NCBI GenBank assembly: GCA_036785705.1
Contig: JAWUZG010000353.1
Span: forward strand, 372,001 to 436,000
From: Acanthornis magna
Taxonomy: Eukaryota; Chordata; Aves; Passeriformes; Acanthizidae
Reading direction: 5' to 3'
DNA: 64,000 nt
Shown here: piece by piece, positions 45,601 to 64,000 of the stretch
Numbering within the stretch: position 1 is the stretch's first letter
How the letters are laid out: each line of letters starts with the position of its first letter
Notes under the pieces: model-generated
Seen by the model: the letters and a program-made list of their open reading frames with translations, nothing else
Told to the model about the DNA's origin: nothing
Database searches by the model: none
Made by a program: the position numbers and the translations under genes

Positions 45601-46990
45601 AAAACCTCCCTTGTCCTCTTGAATCCGGGTGGTTTGAGAGGCCCTGTGTTGCCAGGGAGCTGCCAGATTATCCTGCAGCAGGTCCCTCTGGCTTAGAATT
45701 AACGAGATTGTTTGGATTCAGGGATTAATTAGATTAATTAACGGCCCCCTTTCTCCCCCAGGCTGGCGGCAAGGCGGGCAAGGACAGTGGCAAGGCCAAG
45801 GCCAAGGCTGTGTCGCGCTCCCAGAGAGCTGGGCTGCAGGTATGGCACATGGAGTCACCAGGAAACAGGAATTCTGGGCAGGTGGGGGGCCCCAAACCCT
45901 CTTGTTTTGGGTGAAAATGGAATATTTTGGAATTTGGAGGCTTATGGAGTGAGGAGGGCTCACAGAGGGGGTTTGCTTTCACGTGGGACAGAGAAGATGG
46001 GAGGAATAATTGGGAGAATTGATGATTGTAATTATATATTCTACTTAATAATTATAATAATTTAAAATACAATTATTTTTGCTATACAAGATGCAGTTAT
46101 ATCTTACTACATTATATGATATCAATATACATTATATTTTTATACCATAACTATAGGGTGTATTATAACATATACTAATTACTAATAAATAAATTGGGTA
46201 ACAATAATTAAGTCCTCTGTTTGAGAGGATCGTGTTGAGTTGCTCCTGGAAGCTGCAGTCAGGCAGGGCAGGGAGTCTTTTGGGCCCAAATCAGCAGTGT
46301 ATGCGTATTGGGGGGAGGGGGGGGGCTGTGGGTGTTAACGAGGTTGTTAATTGCCCCCCAGTTCCCAGTCGGCCGCATCCACAGGCACCTGAAGACTCGG
46401 ACCACCAGCCACGGGCGCGTGGGAGCCACAGCGGCTGTGTACAGTGCAGCCATCCTCGAGTACCTGACCGCTGAGGTAGGATCCCCCCACTCCCCAGCCC
46501 CAGCACCCCTGCCTGCAGCATTCGAACCTCTGCCTGGTGTCCTGCAGGTGCTGGAGCTGGCCGGGAACGCTTCCAAGGATCTCAAAGTCAAGCGGATCAC
46601 GCCCCGGCACCTGCAACTGGCGATCCGCGGTGATGAGGAGTTGGACTCCCTGATCAAAGCCACCATTGCTGGTGGAGGTGGGCATCATTCCCATGTTTCC
46701 ATCCTTGACTGGGACTTTTAGCAATAAGAAGGGGAAATATGGGAAACTAGATAGGAATTTGGTAGTTGGCATAAATGCATGGGCTCGCTGCTTCCCTGGA
46801 TTCACACTGAGGGGAATCCACTCAACATTCACACTGGATTTTCACAAAATGGGGAATCAAGGATTTTTTTTTAGTTTCTTGGGAATTCTGCAAGTGACTT
46901 GACAGGAATTCTCCCCTTCTCTCCGCAGGTGTCATTCCCCACATCCACAAGTCCCTGATTGGGAAAAAGGGACAACAGAAAACAGCATAG
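42686..46990 (+). CDS. H2AZ2: Histone H2A.Z.2 (H2A.V)
   Basis: Five exons: 42686-42688 (ATG only, as in vertebrate H2A.Z genes), 45762-45839, 46362-46475, 46548-46677 and 46929-46990. They total 387 nt, 128 aa. The sequence has [32 protein letters not shown], the H2A.Z loop and acidic patch ([16 protein letters not shown]) and the C-terminus GKKGQQKTA. Three diagnostic positions, Ala14, Thr38 and Ala127, identify the H2A.Z.2 paralogue rather than H2A.Z.1. It replaces H2A in promoter and regulatory nucleosomes. Intron 1 is about 3.1 kb. Confidence 0.98.
43250..43740. repeat. H2AZ2 intron 1 minisatellite
   Basis: GGTTCTATGGATCYGCRGGG and variants in units of about 28-40 bp, decaying towards 43740. 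Confidence 0.75.
46020..46215. repeat. AT-rich island in H2AZ2 intron 2
   Basis: About 190 bp of almost pure A/T with TATA/TTATAA runs inside a GC-rich region. No termini of a transposon were recognised. Confidence 0.7.
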
Positions 46991-47239
46991 AGGGAGCGTG
47001 GCACCGGATCCCCCCCGTCATCGTACTGTACTTGGGCACAGGAACATCTCGGGGAAACAAGGAGTTTTTTTTAAGGAATAGTTCAAAGGAAGAGCATAGA
47101 GGATTGACTGTAGAGGAAACATTGGGATGGGTTTAGATTCTGAGTAGGACACACCGTGGGCCGTGGGGTGGCAGCCGGGGGTGGGTGAGGGGCTCGGCTG
47201 CCCCTACGTTTTATACAAAAATGGAACCCATAAACCATT

Positions 47240-47790
47240 TTTTACAAAAAACCAAACCCTCTTCTGTGGTGGCAGGGGTTGGGGGGAGTTGGGAGGGAGT
47301 GATCGCGACCCCACCAGACCCCCAGCACCGGGTGGAGGGGGGTGGAGGGGCCTGGTGTGGGCCACATGCAATTAAGTCCGTATGCAAATACACGGTGGAG
47401 GGACAAGCACCGCCCACGTGCAAATGTGTGGTGGGGTGAGTCGTGTCCCAAGGCTCTGCCGTCTGGGCGCACATGGCCGGGTGTGTCCATCTGTCCTGGC
47501 CTGGACCTAGGAGTGTTTGTGTGTCTCTGTCCCAACCATAGGGTTGTCCATCTGTCTGGTGTGTAGGGGTGTCTCTGTGTCCATCTGTCCCAGGGCTGGG
47601 GGTGCCAGTGGTTAGGGAGTCTGGGTGTCCAGCAGCTCTGGCTGTGTGGGTGCTAGATGCCCATCTGTACCGGGCCTCCGTCTGTCTGCGGCTGTCAGGG
47701 TCTGCCAGGCCTGGGTGTTGCTGTGTCCTGGGCACGTGGGTCTTTGTCCACCTCCTGCCTAGCTGTCCTGCACAAGCTCCTGGGGAGCCC
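47240..47790. repeat. H2AZ2-MAT2A intergenic GT-rich minisatellite
   Basis: GGTGTGTCCATCTGTCC / GTGTCTCTGTGTCCATCTG-type imperfect units. No gene recognised between the H2AZ2 stop and the CpG island at 47900. Confidence 0.5.
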
Positions 47791-48143
47791 CGTATGCAGC
47801 CCGCTGCGGGAGTGCTCCGAGCCGGGCCAGGAGGCGGTGGCGGGGGCAGCCGGAGCTGGAGCTGCTCCCGCAACTGGCAACACCGGGCGCCGGTTGCATC
47901 AGGCGTCAAAGTGGCCCCAACGGCCTAGGGCACCATCACCGCCGTGCCCGGGCTCAGACGCACCCCGCCGGACCGCAGTGCATGGGGCAGCCGCGGGACC
48001 GCTCGCGACCGGAGGCAGGGGCCAGGGCGGGGTCGGGCCGGGGTCGCTTCAGGCGCGCCCGACGCCGCACAATGGCGACGCCGCTGTGCGCAAGATGGCG
48101 GCGAGGGGGCGGGGCCGTCCTCGCTGCCCGCGGGGTGTACACT

Positions 48144-48181
48144 GCGCATGCGCATCATATGCCGTGGCTGAGCGCATGCGC
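48144..48181. promoter_or_regulatory. Paired NRF1 sites in a CpG island upstream of MAT2A
   Basis: Two perfect GCGCATGCGC palindromes (48144-48153, 48172-48181), 28 bp apart. AAGATGGCGGCG (YY1-like) lies near 48090. This CpG island (about 47940-48400) is roughly 400 bp upstream of the TATA-type MAT2A promoter and could drive a separate or divergent transcript. Confidence 0.6.
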
Positions 48182-48501
48182 GCGCCGCCGCGCGCCTCGA
48201 GGTGCCGAACCGCGCGGGAGGTACCATGAGGCCTCCACGGGGGAGTACGGCCGGGGGCGTCGGTGCCCCCCCGCAGCACCGCGCCGTGCGGAGCAGCGGA
48301 GACGGTCTTACCGGCAGCTGAATCCTGGTCAGTGCCCCGCTGGTGTCGGGGTGCTCCAGGCTTCTCCGGCGGTTGAGCCTATGCTCCACGTTACGTAACG
48401 GGCTCCCCCTGCCTGACTGCAGTGGTTATGTCCCTCCGCCTCCGCGGCCCGTATTTCGCTCACCGTTGGCTGGACGCGCCAGCGGGGTGGGGCGAGGAGG
48501 C

Positions 48502-48509
48502 TATAATTA
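48502..48509 (+). promoter_or_regulatory. MAT2A: MAT2A TATA-like box
   Basis: TATAATTA, 110 bp before the MAT2A start codon in a GC-rich context. It is consistent with the TATA-containing MAT2A promoter of mammals. Confidence 0.55.
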
Positions 48510-48611
48510 GAGGCGGTGCTGCAGGGGCCGCGTTCAGTCCGCGGCGGCCGTCTTCGGGTTTTGTTGCGTGTGTGCTTTTCCGCGTTGCCTATCGCCGCCT
48601 ATTGCACCGCC

Positions 48612-51610
48612 ATGAACGGGCAACTGAACGGTTTCCACGAGGTGTTCATCGAGGAGGGCACCTTCCTCTTCACTTCCGAATCCGTGGGCGAGGGGCACCC
48701 AGGTGCGGGCCGAGCGGGGCTGGGCGGGGCGGCAATCGCGCAGGCGCGGCGGGGCGGGGGGGGAGGATGAGGATGATGAAGATGAAGGAGATGAGGATGA
48801 GGATGGAGTGAGTGAAGGTGGGCCGGGGGCGTGGGGGGGCGGTGACGCGGGCGGGCGGGCGCGCGCGCAGTGTGAGGCGGGCGCGCGCTCGCCGCATTGC
48901 GGGCCCGGCGCGCACGTGCTGCCCGCGTGGGGCGGGACACGGGGGTGACGATGGGGGGGGGGTGCCGCCGTGACTCAGACGTGACTAAAGAGTTTCCCGT
49001 GCCCCCGCAACCCACGGGACCCCCGCCGCGGGCTCCCCCCCTCGCGTGGATGCCGGGGGTAGACAGGCCTGGTGATCCCCACACACACGCCGGGGCGGGG
49101 TGTCGCCCTCCGCCCACCGCACGCCCTCGGAGGGTGGCCCCTATGTCTCTCGGGTGGAGATGGAGCGTCGTGGGTCTCCCCAGGTGTGTCCTACTGCCGT
49201 AGCTGGGCAGTTACACTCCCCCCGGGGAGTGGTTTGAGCCCCCCCCAGCTCGGTACCAGCCGATGCCGGTCTCCCCTGGTCTTTGTCCTCGCCGATTTGG
49301 GGCACATGACCGTTAATCTGTGGAGGCAGCTGCCAACGCCCAGCGCCTGCTGCCTGGGCACACCCAGCACCCCCGAACCCCCTCAGCTCCGGGCACTCCA
49401 GCATCCACTGTCAGGGCACCCCCAGCACCTATTGAGTTCCCCTCAGCTCTGCATCCCCCTCGGACCCCCCAGCATCCCACAGCTCCAGTCCTTCTAGCTC
49501 CAGCACCCACAACCCAGTAACACAACACGCGGCTGCTCTAGGACTTCCCCCACACTACCTGAGGGAGGAGGCTGTGAGGTCTATTTCCTCACTCTTTTCC
49601 CCCCAAAAAACATCCAAGGGACCCTCCTCCCCTCATCCCAGCTGGGCACTACCTTGTCCTCGCCCAGATCCCTTCTGGAAGGTCGCTGCCAAGGACACCC
49701 GCAGTCCCGGGGACACGGGTGGCTGTTGGGACACGCTGGAACACGCTGGACACCCCCCATCCAAACAAAATGCGGGGAGCAGGAGGGAGCTGGGTGGCCA
49801 GTAGGGTATGGCTGAAACAGCTTTGGCTGGGGGCAGAGCTGCTGGAAGCTGGCATGCTGCAGATTTGGGAAGCTGGGATACGGGTCTGATCTCCTCAGTG
49901 GTGCCACAGGGCTCGGCCTTGGTTGGAGTTGGAGCTTAACTGGGACATGCCTCAAATTCCAGAGTGGGGACAAGGCAAGGGCTTTGTGCACCCTGGGGGG
50001 CTCCTGGATTATGGGGCTCCAATCCCTGTGCTGGAGGCTCCGGAAGGAAGGGCTGTGCCGTACTGGGCTGTCCCACGCCACCGTGACGCCTCTTGCTCTC
50101 AATGTCCCCAGATAAAATCTGTGACCAGATCAGTGACGCTGTCCTGGATGCCCACCTCAAGCAGGACCCCGATGCCAAGGTGGCCTGTGGTGAGTAAGGG
50201 CTGCAGGGGACGGCGGGTGGATGATGTGGAGGTGACACCATGCTGACATCACCCTTTTTCCTGCAGAGACGGTGGCCAAAACCGGGATGATCCTGCTGGC
50301 GGGTGAGATCACCTCCCGGGCCAACGTGGACTACCAGAAGGTGGTCCGGGACACCATCCGGCACATCGGCTACGATGACTCCTCCAAAGGTGTGTCCCGG
50401 GTGCCACTGCCTCAGTGGCAGCACAGGGGTGGCACTGGGCTCACCACAGCCCCCTTTGTCCCCCCAGGCTTTGATTATAAGACGTGCAATGTGCTGGTGG
50501 CCCTGGAGCAGCAGTCCCCGGACATCGCTCAGGGTGTGCACCTGGACCGCAGCGAGGAGGACATTGGTGCCGGTGACCAGGTGAGACATGGGGCTGTGGG
50601 GCTGCTGTGGTGTGACCGAGGGTTGGGTGTGACCCCCCTGTCCCTGTTCCGCAGGGGCTGATGTTTGGCTATGCCACGGACGAGACGGAGGAGTGCATGC
50701 CCCTCACCATTGTCCTGGCGCACAAGCTCAATGCCAAGCTGGCCGAGCTGCGCCGCAGCGGAGCCCTGCCCTGGCTGCGCCCTGACTCCAAGACACAGGT
50801 GAGGTGCCAGCAGGTCCCCAAAGCCCTCGGGAACCCCTTGTTCTCCTGCCTGCCTTCTGACTGGTGTCCCCTGGCAGGTGACGGTGCAGTACATGCAGGA
50901 CCGTGGGGCAGTGATCCCGATCCGGGTGCACACCATTGTGATCTCAGTGCAGCACGATGAGGACGTGTGTCTGGATGAGATGCGCGACGCACTCAAGGAG
51001 AAGGTCATCAAGGCCGTCGTGCCCCCCAAGTACCTGGATGATGACACCATTTACCACCTGCAGCCCAGCGGCCGCTTTGTCATTGGCGGGCCCCAGGTGC
51101 GGCTGAAGGCGTGGTGGTGGCAACAGTGACACTGTGGTGGTGGTTCTGTGATGGCACAATGGTGGTGGTGGTGGCAGTGACACAATGATGGTGTGACCAC
51201 CAGTTACGTCATGGTGCTGGCAGCAGTGACGGTGCAGTGATGATGGTTGAGGGGAGATGACAACAATGGTGACAGTGCTGACACGGTGGTGACAGCATCA
51301 TGGTGGCGTAGTGGTGGCAGTTACAACGGTGTGATTGTGGTGGTGGTGATGGCATGGTGACAGCATGGTGGATGTGGTAGTAGGATGCTGACAGCAGTAC
51401 AGTGGTGACAGATGGTGTGGATGTGGTGGCGGTGATAACGGAGCAGTGGTCACAGCATGGTGTGGTGGTGGCAGTGACAGCATAGTGATGGCTTCATGAT
51501 GATGGCACTGGTGACGATATGGACAGGGTTGTGATGCTGCTGTCCCCAACAGGGCGATGCGGGGCTGACAGGCCGCAAGATCATCGTGGACACGTATGGG
51601 GGCTGGGGTG

Positions 51611-51641
<31 letters not shown>

Positions 51642-52425
51642 CTACACCAAGGTGGATCGCTCGGCTGCCTATGCCGCACGCTGGGTGGCCAAGTCCCTGG
51701 TGAAGGCTGGGCTGTGCCGCAGGGTGCTGGTCCAGGTGAGTGCTGGTCTGGGTGGGGGCTGGTCCAGGTGGGTGCTAGGGCCCCCCTCCCCAGGCTCCTG
51801 GGGGTCTGGCCTCACCTGCACCCCACCTTCCCCTGCCAGGTGTCCTACGCCATCGGGGTCTCGCACCCCTTGTCCATCTCCATCTTTCACTACGGCACCT
51901 CCCAGAAGAGCGAGCGGGAGCTGTTGGAGATCGTCAAGAAGAACTTCGACCTGCGGCCCGGGGTCATCGTCAGGTAACGGGCGTGGGGGGGCTGTACCAG
52001 GGGGGCAGGGGTGGGTGGGGGTCCCTCCCGGAGCAGCCTGGGGACCGCCTGGCGCCCTGGACCCGGCGCGGAGCCGCTCAGCCGGAGGAGAAGGCGCGCT
52101 CGGGGCGCGGACGGGGTAAGTATCCGCCGGAGCCGAGCGCTTGGAGCTTCCCCGGAGTCGGGAGCATGCCGGGTGTTCTGGGGGAGCAGCCGGGGAAGCT
52201 CCAACCGCCCCGCGGGGTGGGGAGGAGGCGGAGGCACCGCTGCGGAACCCCCAGCCAGGCAGGGAAGGGGCGAAGGCAGGACCCCAGGGCCGCTTCACTG
52301 AGTTGGGAATTGTGTATTCCAGGGATCTGGATCTGAAGAAGCCCCTCTATCAGAGGACCGCAGCCTATGGCCACTTTGGTAGGGACAGTTTCCCTTGGGA
52401 AGTGCCCAAAAAACTAAAGTACTGA
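48612..52425 (+). CDS. MAT2A: S-adenosylmethionine synthase isoform type-2 (methionine adenosyltransferase 2A)
   Basis: Nine exons: 48612-48702, 50112-50189, 50267-50389, 50468-50580, 50655-50798, 50878-51096, 51553-51735, 51840-51973 and 52323-52425. They sum to 1188 nt, 395 aa, the exact human length, and are nearly identical in sequence. Landmarks: [18 protein letters not shown] (ATP/methionine site), [35 protein letters not shown], the P-loop-like [16 protein letters not shown], and the C-terminus [11 protein letters not shown]. It makes S-adenosylmethionine from methionine and ATP. The last intron (51974-52322) corresponds to the detained intron whose splicing is SAM-regulated in mammals. 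Confidence 0.98.
51110..51550. repeat. MAT2A intron 6 GTGGTGRCAGTGAC repeat
   Basis: Imperfect repeats of GATGGTGGTGGCAGTGACA fill this intron. Confidence 0.75.
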
Positions 52426-52461
52426 GGAGAAAAGTATTGTTAGGGCTTTTCCCCCCATTCC

Positions 52462-52489
52462 CGCGGGCGTAGGTTACAGAGAAGCCCGT
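52462..52489 (+). promoter_or_regulatory. MAT2A: METTL16-type hairpin in the MAT2A 3'UTR, proximal
   Basis: TACAGAGAA at 52475-52483 sits in a loop between CGGGC and GCCCG arms. UACAGAGAA in a stem-loop is the known METTL16 m6A target of MAT2A 3'UTRs. This is the position of human hairpin 1, about 50 nt after the stop, which controls splicing of the last intron. Confidence 0.85.
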
Positions 52490-53322
52490 GGGCTCTGGGG
52501 GAAAGAGCTCCCGGCCCCTCCCCCAGGCTCCCTGGCCCGCCCTGTTCTCTCTCACCATCATTTTGGCTGTGTGGGGACCACGTGCCTCTCCTGGATCCCC
52601 TTCCTATGTCCCCCCAAATCCCTCCGGATGGTTTTTAACAAATCCGTCTTTACTCCGAGCTCGGAGATGGGGAAAAAGGCCCAAGTGCCCTCCCTAGCCC
52701 TCCTCCATGCCCCCACAATCCCACTGTGGCAAGGGCCACCCCATTCTGGGTCCCAGCAGTCCTGCTGTAGGGGGAATACCCCATTTTGTCACCCCCCCCA
52801 TTTCCCATTGACCCAAATTCCACTACATCAGGGGGATGCCCCATTTTAGCTCTCACTGTTTCCCCTCATCCTACTATGGGGGGGACAACAATGACACACC
52901 AACCCCTCATTTTGGCTCCCCCTGTGTCCCCCCCCACAGTCCCCAGTTCCACTGGGGGGACACTCATTTTGGCTCCCCCAGTCCCACTAGTGGGGGGACA
53001 CCTCCCATTCCACCTCCCCTACCCCCTGGGACCTCGCTGGTGCTGGGTTTGGTTCTTAACCCTCATTTTTAACCTCTTTTGTTCCAAAAATGCACATTTG
53101 GGGGGGGACACATGGTAAAACCAACCCCCAACCCCCCCATGAGGGTTCGGTACCAGAGGAGAACATTTTACATTCTTTTTCCTTGGGTTTTAATCCAAAA
53201 GTTGAAGCAACTCCCCAACTGCACAACCCCTCCACCCCTCCAGCTTTGTCCGGATTTTGGGGGAAAGGGGGGGCATTTGGCGCTTGATACTTGAAGGTTT
53301 GGTGTATTTATTGTGTGCCGAG

Positions 53323-53352
53323 GCGGGGGCGTGAGTACAGAGAAGTCCCCGC
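53323..53352 (+). promoter_or_regulatory. MAT2A: METTL16-type hairpin in the MAT2A 3'UTR, second
   Basis: TACAGAGAA at 53336-53344, flanked by GCGGGGGC and GTCCCCGC arms. The reverse strand also reads AATAAA at about 53307-53312, which is unlikely to end a transcript because GGCX stops at 54453. Confidence 0.8.
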
Positions 53353-53493
53353 ACTCAGCCGGCAACTCCTGATCCCTGAAAGCCCCCCCTTCCCCTCCCC
53401 CTGCCCTCCCCCCATCCCCCACTAATTTGGGGTGAAATGGGGGGGAATTGGGTTTGTTGGAGCGCCGGGGGTGCCCCGGGCGTGGCGCTGGTG

Positions 53494-53520
53494 GCCGGTG
53501 TGGTACAGAGAAGCCGGCTT
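53494..53520 (+). promoter_or_regulatory. MAT2A: METTL16-type hairpin in the MAT2A 3'UTR, third
   Basis: TACAGAGAA at 53504-53512 between GCCGG and CCGGC arms. In mammals several such hairpins control MAT2A mRNA stability. Confidence 0.8.
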
Positions 53521-53694
53521 GTTTACTGCCCGCCCGGGCTCCGGCCCCCAGAGTGCCTTGGGGGGGGCGGGGGGGGCTTTCTCCTGCCCCTGAGGATTTT
53601 TTTCTTTTTTCTTGGTTTTACTATTTTTGGGAGGTTTCATCCGAATGTTTTGATCCACTGAATCCAAAAACGAGTTCAAAAAGAAAAGAATCTC

Positions 53695-53700
53695 AATAAA
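53695..53700 (+). terminator. MAT2A: AATAAA polyadenylation signal, MAT2A 3' end
   Basis: Canonical signal about 1.27 kb after the MAT2A stop and after all three hairpins. The 3'UTR length is similar to that in mammals. Confidence 0.75.
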
Positions 53701-53719
53701 AGTGATGGGTTAGACGGAG

Positions 53720-54425
53720 CCACCTTGAGTGTATGTGGGAAATGGGAGGGGAAATGGGTGCAGGGAGGAGCTGAAGGATTTGGGAGACTGAGGCACAGGG
53801 AGAGAGGGAGAAATTGGGGTGCAGGGGAGAGTGAGATATGGGAAGTAGACATGGAGAAAGTGGCGGTGGGGGAACAGGTACGGGGGAGACTGAGGTGTAG
53901 GGTCCTGGGATGGGGGAAAGGGGTATGGGGGGAGCTTGGGGAGTGACACAGATGAGGGAAACAGATGGGTCCAAATGGTGTTGGGGGAAATGAATGGGAC
54001 AACTTGGATACAGGGGGAAAAGGGGTGGGGAAATGGGTGTGTGGGAAAATAGGGATGGGGGAACTGGAGTACAAGGTGGGAATGGATATTGGGGTAACAA
54101 GGATGGGGGAAATTGGGGTTTGGGGAAATACTGAGGAATGGGGAAACTGATACGGGGAATTGGGGTATGGAGGGAAATGAGTGTGGGAGAAAGGGGTGTG
54201 AGGGGAAATGGGCAAGGGGGGAACTGGGGTGCAGGGGAGACGGGTGGATGAACCAGGAAGGGCAGGGGGAATGTGGCTGGGGAGCTGGAGTACAGGGGAA
54301 ATGCGTATGGGGGGGAGCTGAGGGATGGAGGGAAATGGGTGTATGGGGAATGCACAGGGCAGGGGTGGCCAGTTACCTGGAGAAATGGGTATGGGGGGAA
54401 ACTGAGGTACGGGAGGATTTTTGGC
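53720..54425. repeat. MAT2A-GGCX intergenic minisatellite
   Basis: GGGGGAAATGGGTGTATGGGGAA / GGGGAACTGGGGT-type units fill the gap between the convergent 3' ends of MAT2A and GGCX. Confidence 0.8.
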
Positions 54426-54438
54426 TTAAAAAACGGCA

Positions 54439-54444
54439 TTTATT
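54439..54444 (-). terminator. GGCX: AATAAA polyadenylation signal, GGCX 3' end
   Basis: Reverse-strand AATAAA only 9 bp past the GGCX stop codon, giving a very short 3'UTR. Confidence 0.75.
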
Positions 54445-54452
54445 TGGGGTGT

Positions 54453-63420
<8,968 letters not shown>

Positions 63421-63885
63421 CGCCCCGGCCCCGCCCCGGCGCCACCACGGCACGTGACGGCCCGCGGCAGCCAATCATCTGCGCGGGGGGCGGGACTCCG
63501 GAGCCACACCCCGTCAAACCCCGCCCCCAGCTCCCCTCAGACCCCACCCCGGCACCCCCCCGACCCGGGACCCCCGACCCGGCCGCGACCCCCGGCCCCT
63601 TCCAGGCCCCCCCCGGCTGCCCCAAAGTCGCTCCAACCTCCCCCAGACTCGGCATCCCCGACTCGCCACGACCCCCGACCCGCCGTGACCCCCGACCCCA
63701 CCCTGACCCCGGCCCCGCTGCTCACCCTCAGCCCCGGCACCCCCAAGCCCCGCGCCCCCCGGCCTGACCCCTCCGTGACCCCGGCCCGCCCCCGGCCCGG
63801 CGGTGCCGCCGCTCCCGGAAGCCCCGGGCAGGCGGGGCGAGTCCGGGGCCGCCGCGGGAACGGAGCTGAACGGGCCAGACGGACC
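63421..63885. promoter_or_regulatory. Bidirectional CpG promoter between GGCX and the rightmost gene
   Basis: A CpG-rich gap of 465 bp separates divergent start codons. It contains CACGTGAC (near 63451), GCAGCCAATCATC (CCAAT, near 63469) and GC boxes. GGCX and VAMP8 are also divergent neighbours in human. Confidence 0.65.
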
Positions 63886-63888
63886 ATG
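63886..63888 (+). CDS. VAMP8: Possible first coding exon (ATG only) of VAMP8
   Basis: ACCATG is followed directly by a splice donor (GTAGGG). An ATG-only first exon, + orientation and position head to head with GGCX fit VAMP8, a SNARE for endosome/lysosome and autophagosome fusion. No further coding sequence is present in the window, so the call rests on synteny alone. Confidence 0.4.
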
Positions 63889-64000
63889 GTAGGGCCGGGT
63901 TACCGAGAGACAGGGGGGGCATCGGGGGAGGGGTGCGGGGGGGGCGCGGGGGGTCCCTTTGGGAGCGTCGCGATGTGCAGGGGACTCCGGGGGGGGTCGT

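Noticed and set aside
42686..46990. H2A.Z.1 instead of H2A.Z.2
   Set aside because: Residues 14 (Ala), 38 (Thr) and 127 (Ala) are those of H2A.Z.2, and PURB is its known neighbour.

Overview
The window looks like GC-rich vertebrate nuclear DNA, most likely from a bird microchromosome. Introns are short, CpG islands are dense, and G/C-rich minisatellites fill most introns and intergenic gaps. I recognised the genes by translating exons and joining them across GT/AG splice sites in consistent frame. No tool was run.

Layout, left to right. (1) The last four coding exons of ELMOD3 (+, 310-1641). (2) A minisatellite, a CpG-rich patch and AT-rich retroelement-like sequence that ends in a 340-bp solo LTR (3790-4129) with a 6-bp target-site duplication. 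(3) A large inverted duplication. The left arm (about 4178-13400) carries a 5'-truncated FAHD2 copy (+) and an intact-looking GPAT2 (-). A spacer of about 2.4 kb holds a second solo LTR (14349-14855), a minisatellite and a dispersed repeat. The right arm (about 15785-25082) carries an intact GPAT2 (+) and a complete FAHD2 (-) that extends past the arm's edge. (4) KCNIP3 (-), in the isoform with a hydrophobic N-terminal exon. (5) COX5B (+). (6) PURB (+, one coding exon, about 4 kb of 3'UTR), preceded by a striking array of CCAAT / TGACTGACAG modules. (7) H2AZ2 (+). (8) MAT2A (+), with METTL16-type hairpins in its 3'UTR. (9) GGCX (-), complete. (10) A divergent first exon at the right edge, probably VAMP8.

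The gene order mixes blocks that lie apart in human: ELMOD3, MAT2A, GGCX and VAMP8 (2p11.2), KCNIP3, FAHD2, GPAT2 and COX5B (2q11), and PURB and H2AZ2 (7p13). The genes are mostly unrelated housekeeping functions: mitochondrial respiration and lipid or oxaloacetate metabolism (COX5B, GPAT2, FAHD2), S-adenosylmethionine supply (MAT2A), vitamin-K-dependent carboxylation (GGCX), chromatin and transcription (H2AZ2, PURB), calcium sensing (KCNIP3) and membrane traffic (ELMOD3, VAMP8).

The two observations I find most unusual are the near-identical head-to-head GPAT2 palindrome with its LTR-abutted FAHD2 fragment, and the rigidly spaced CCAAT-23 bp-TGACTGACAG array upstream of PURB.
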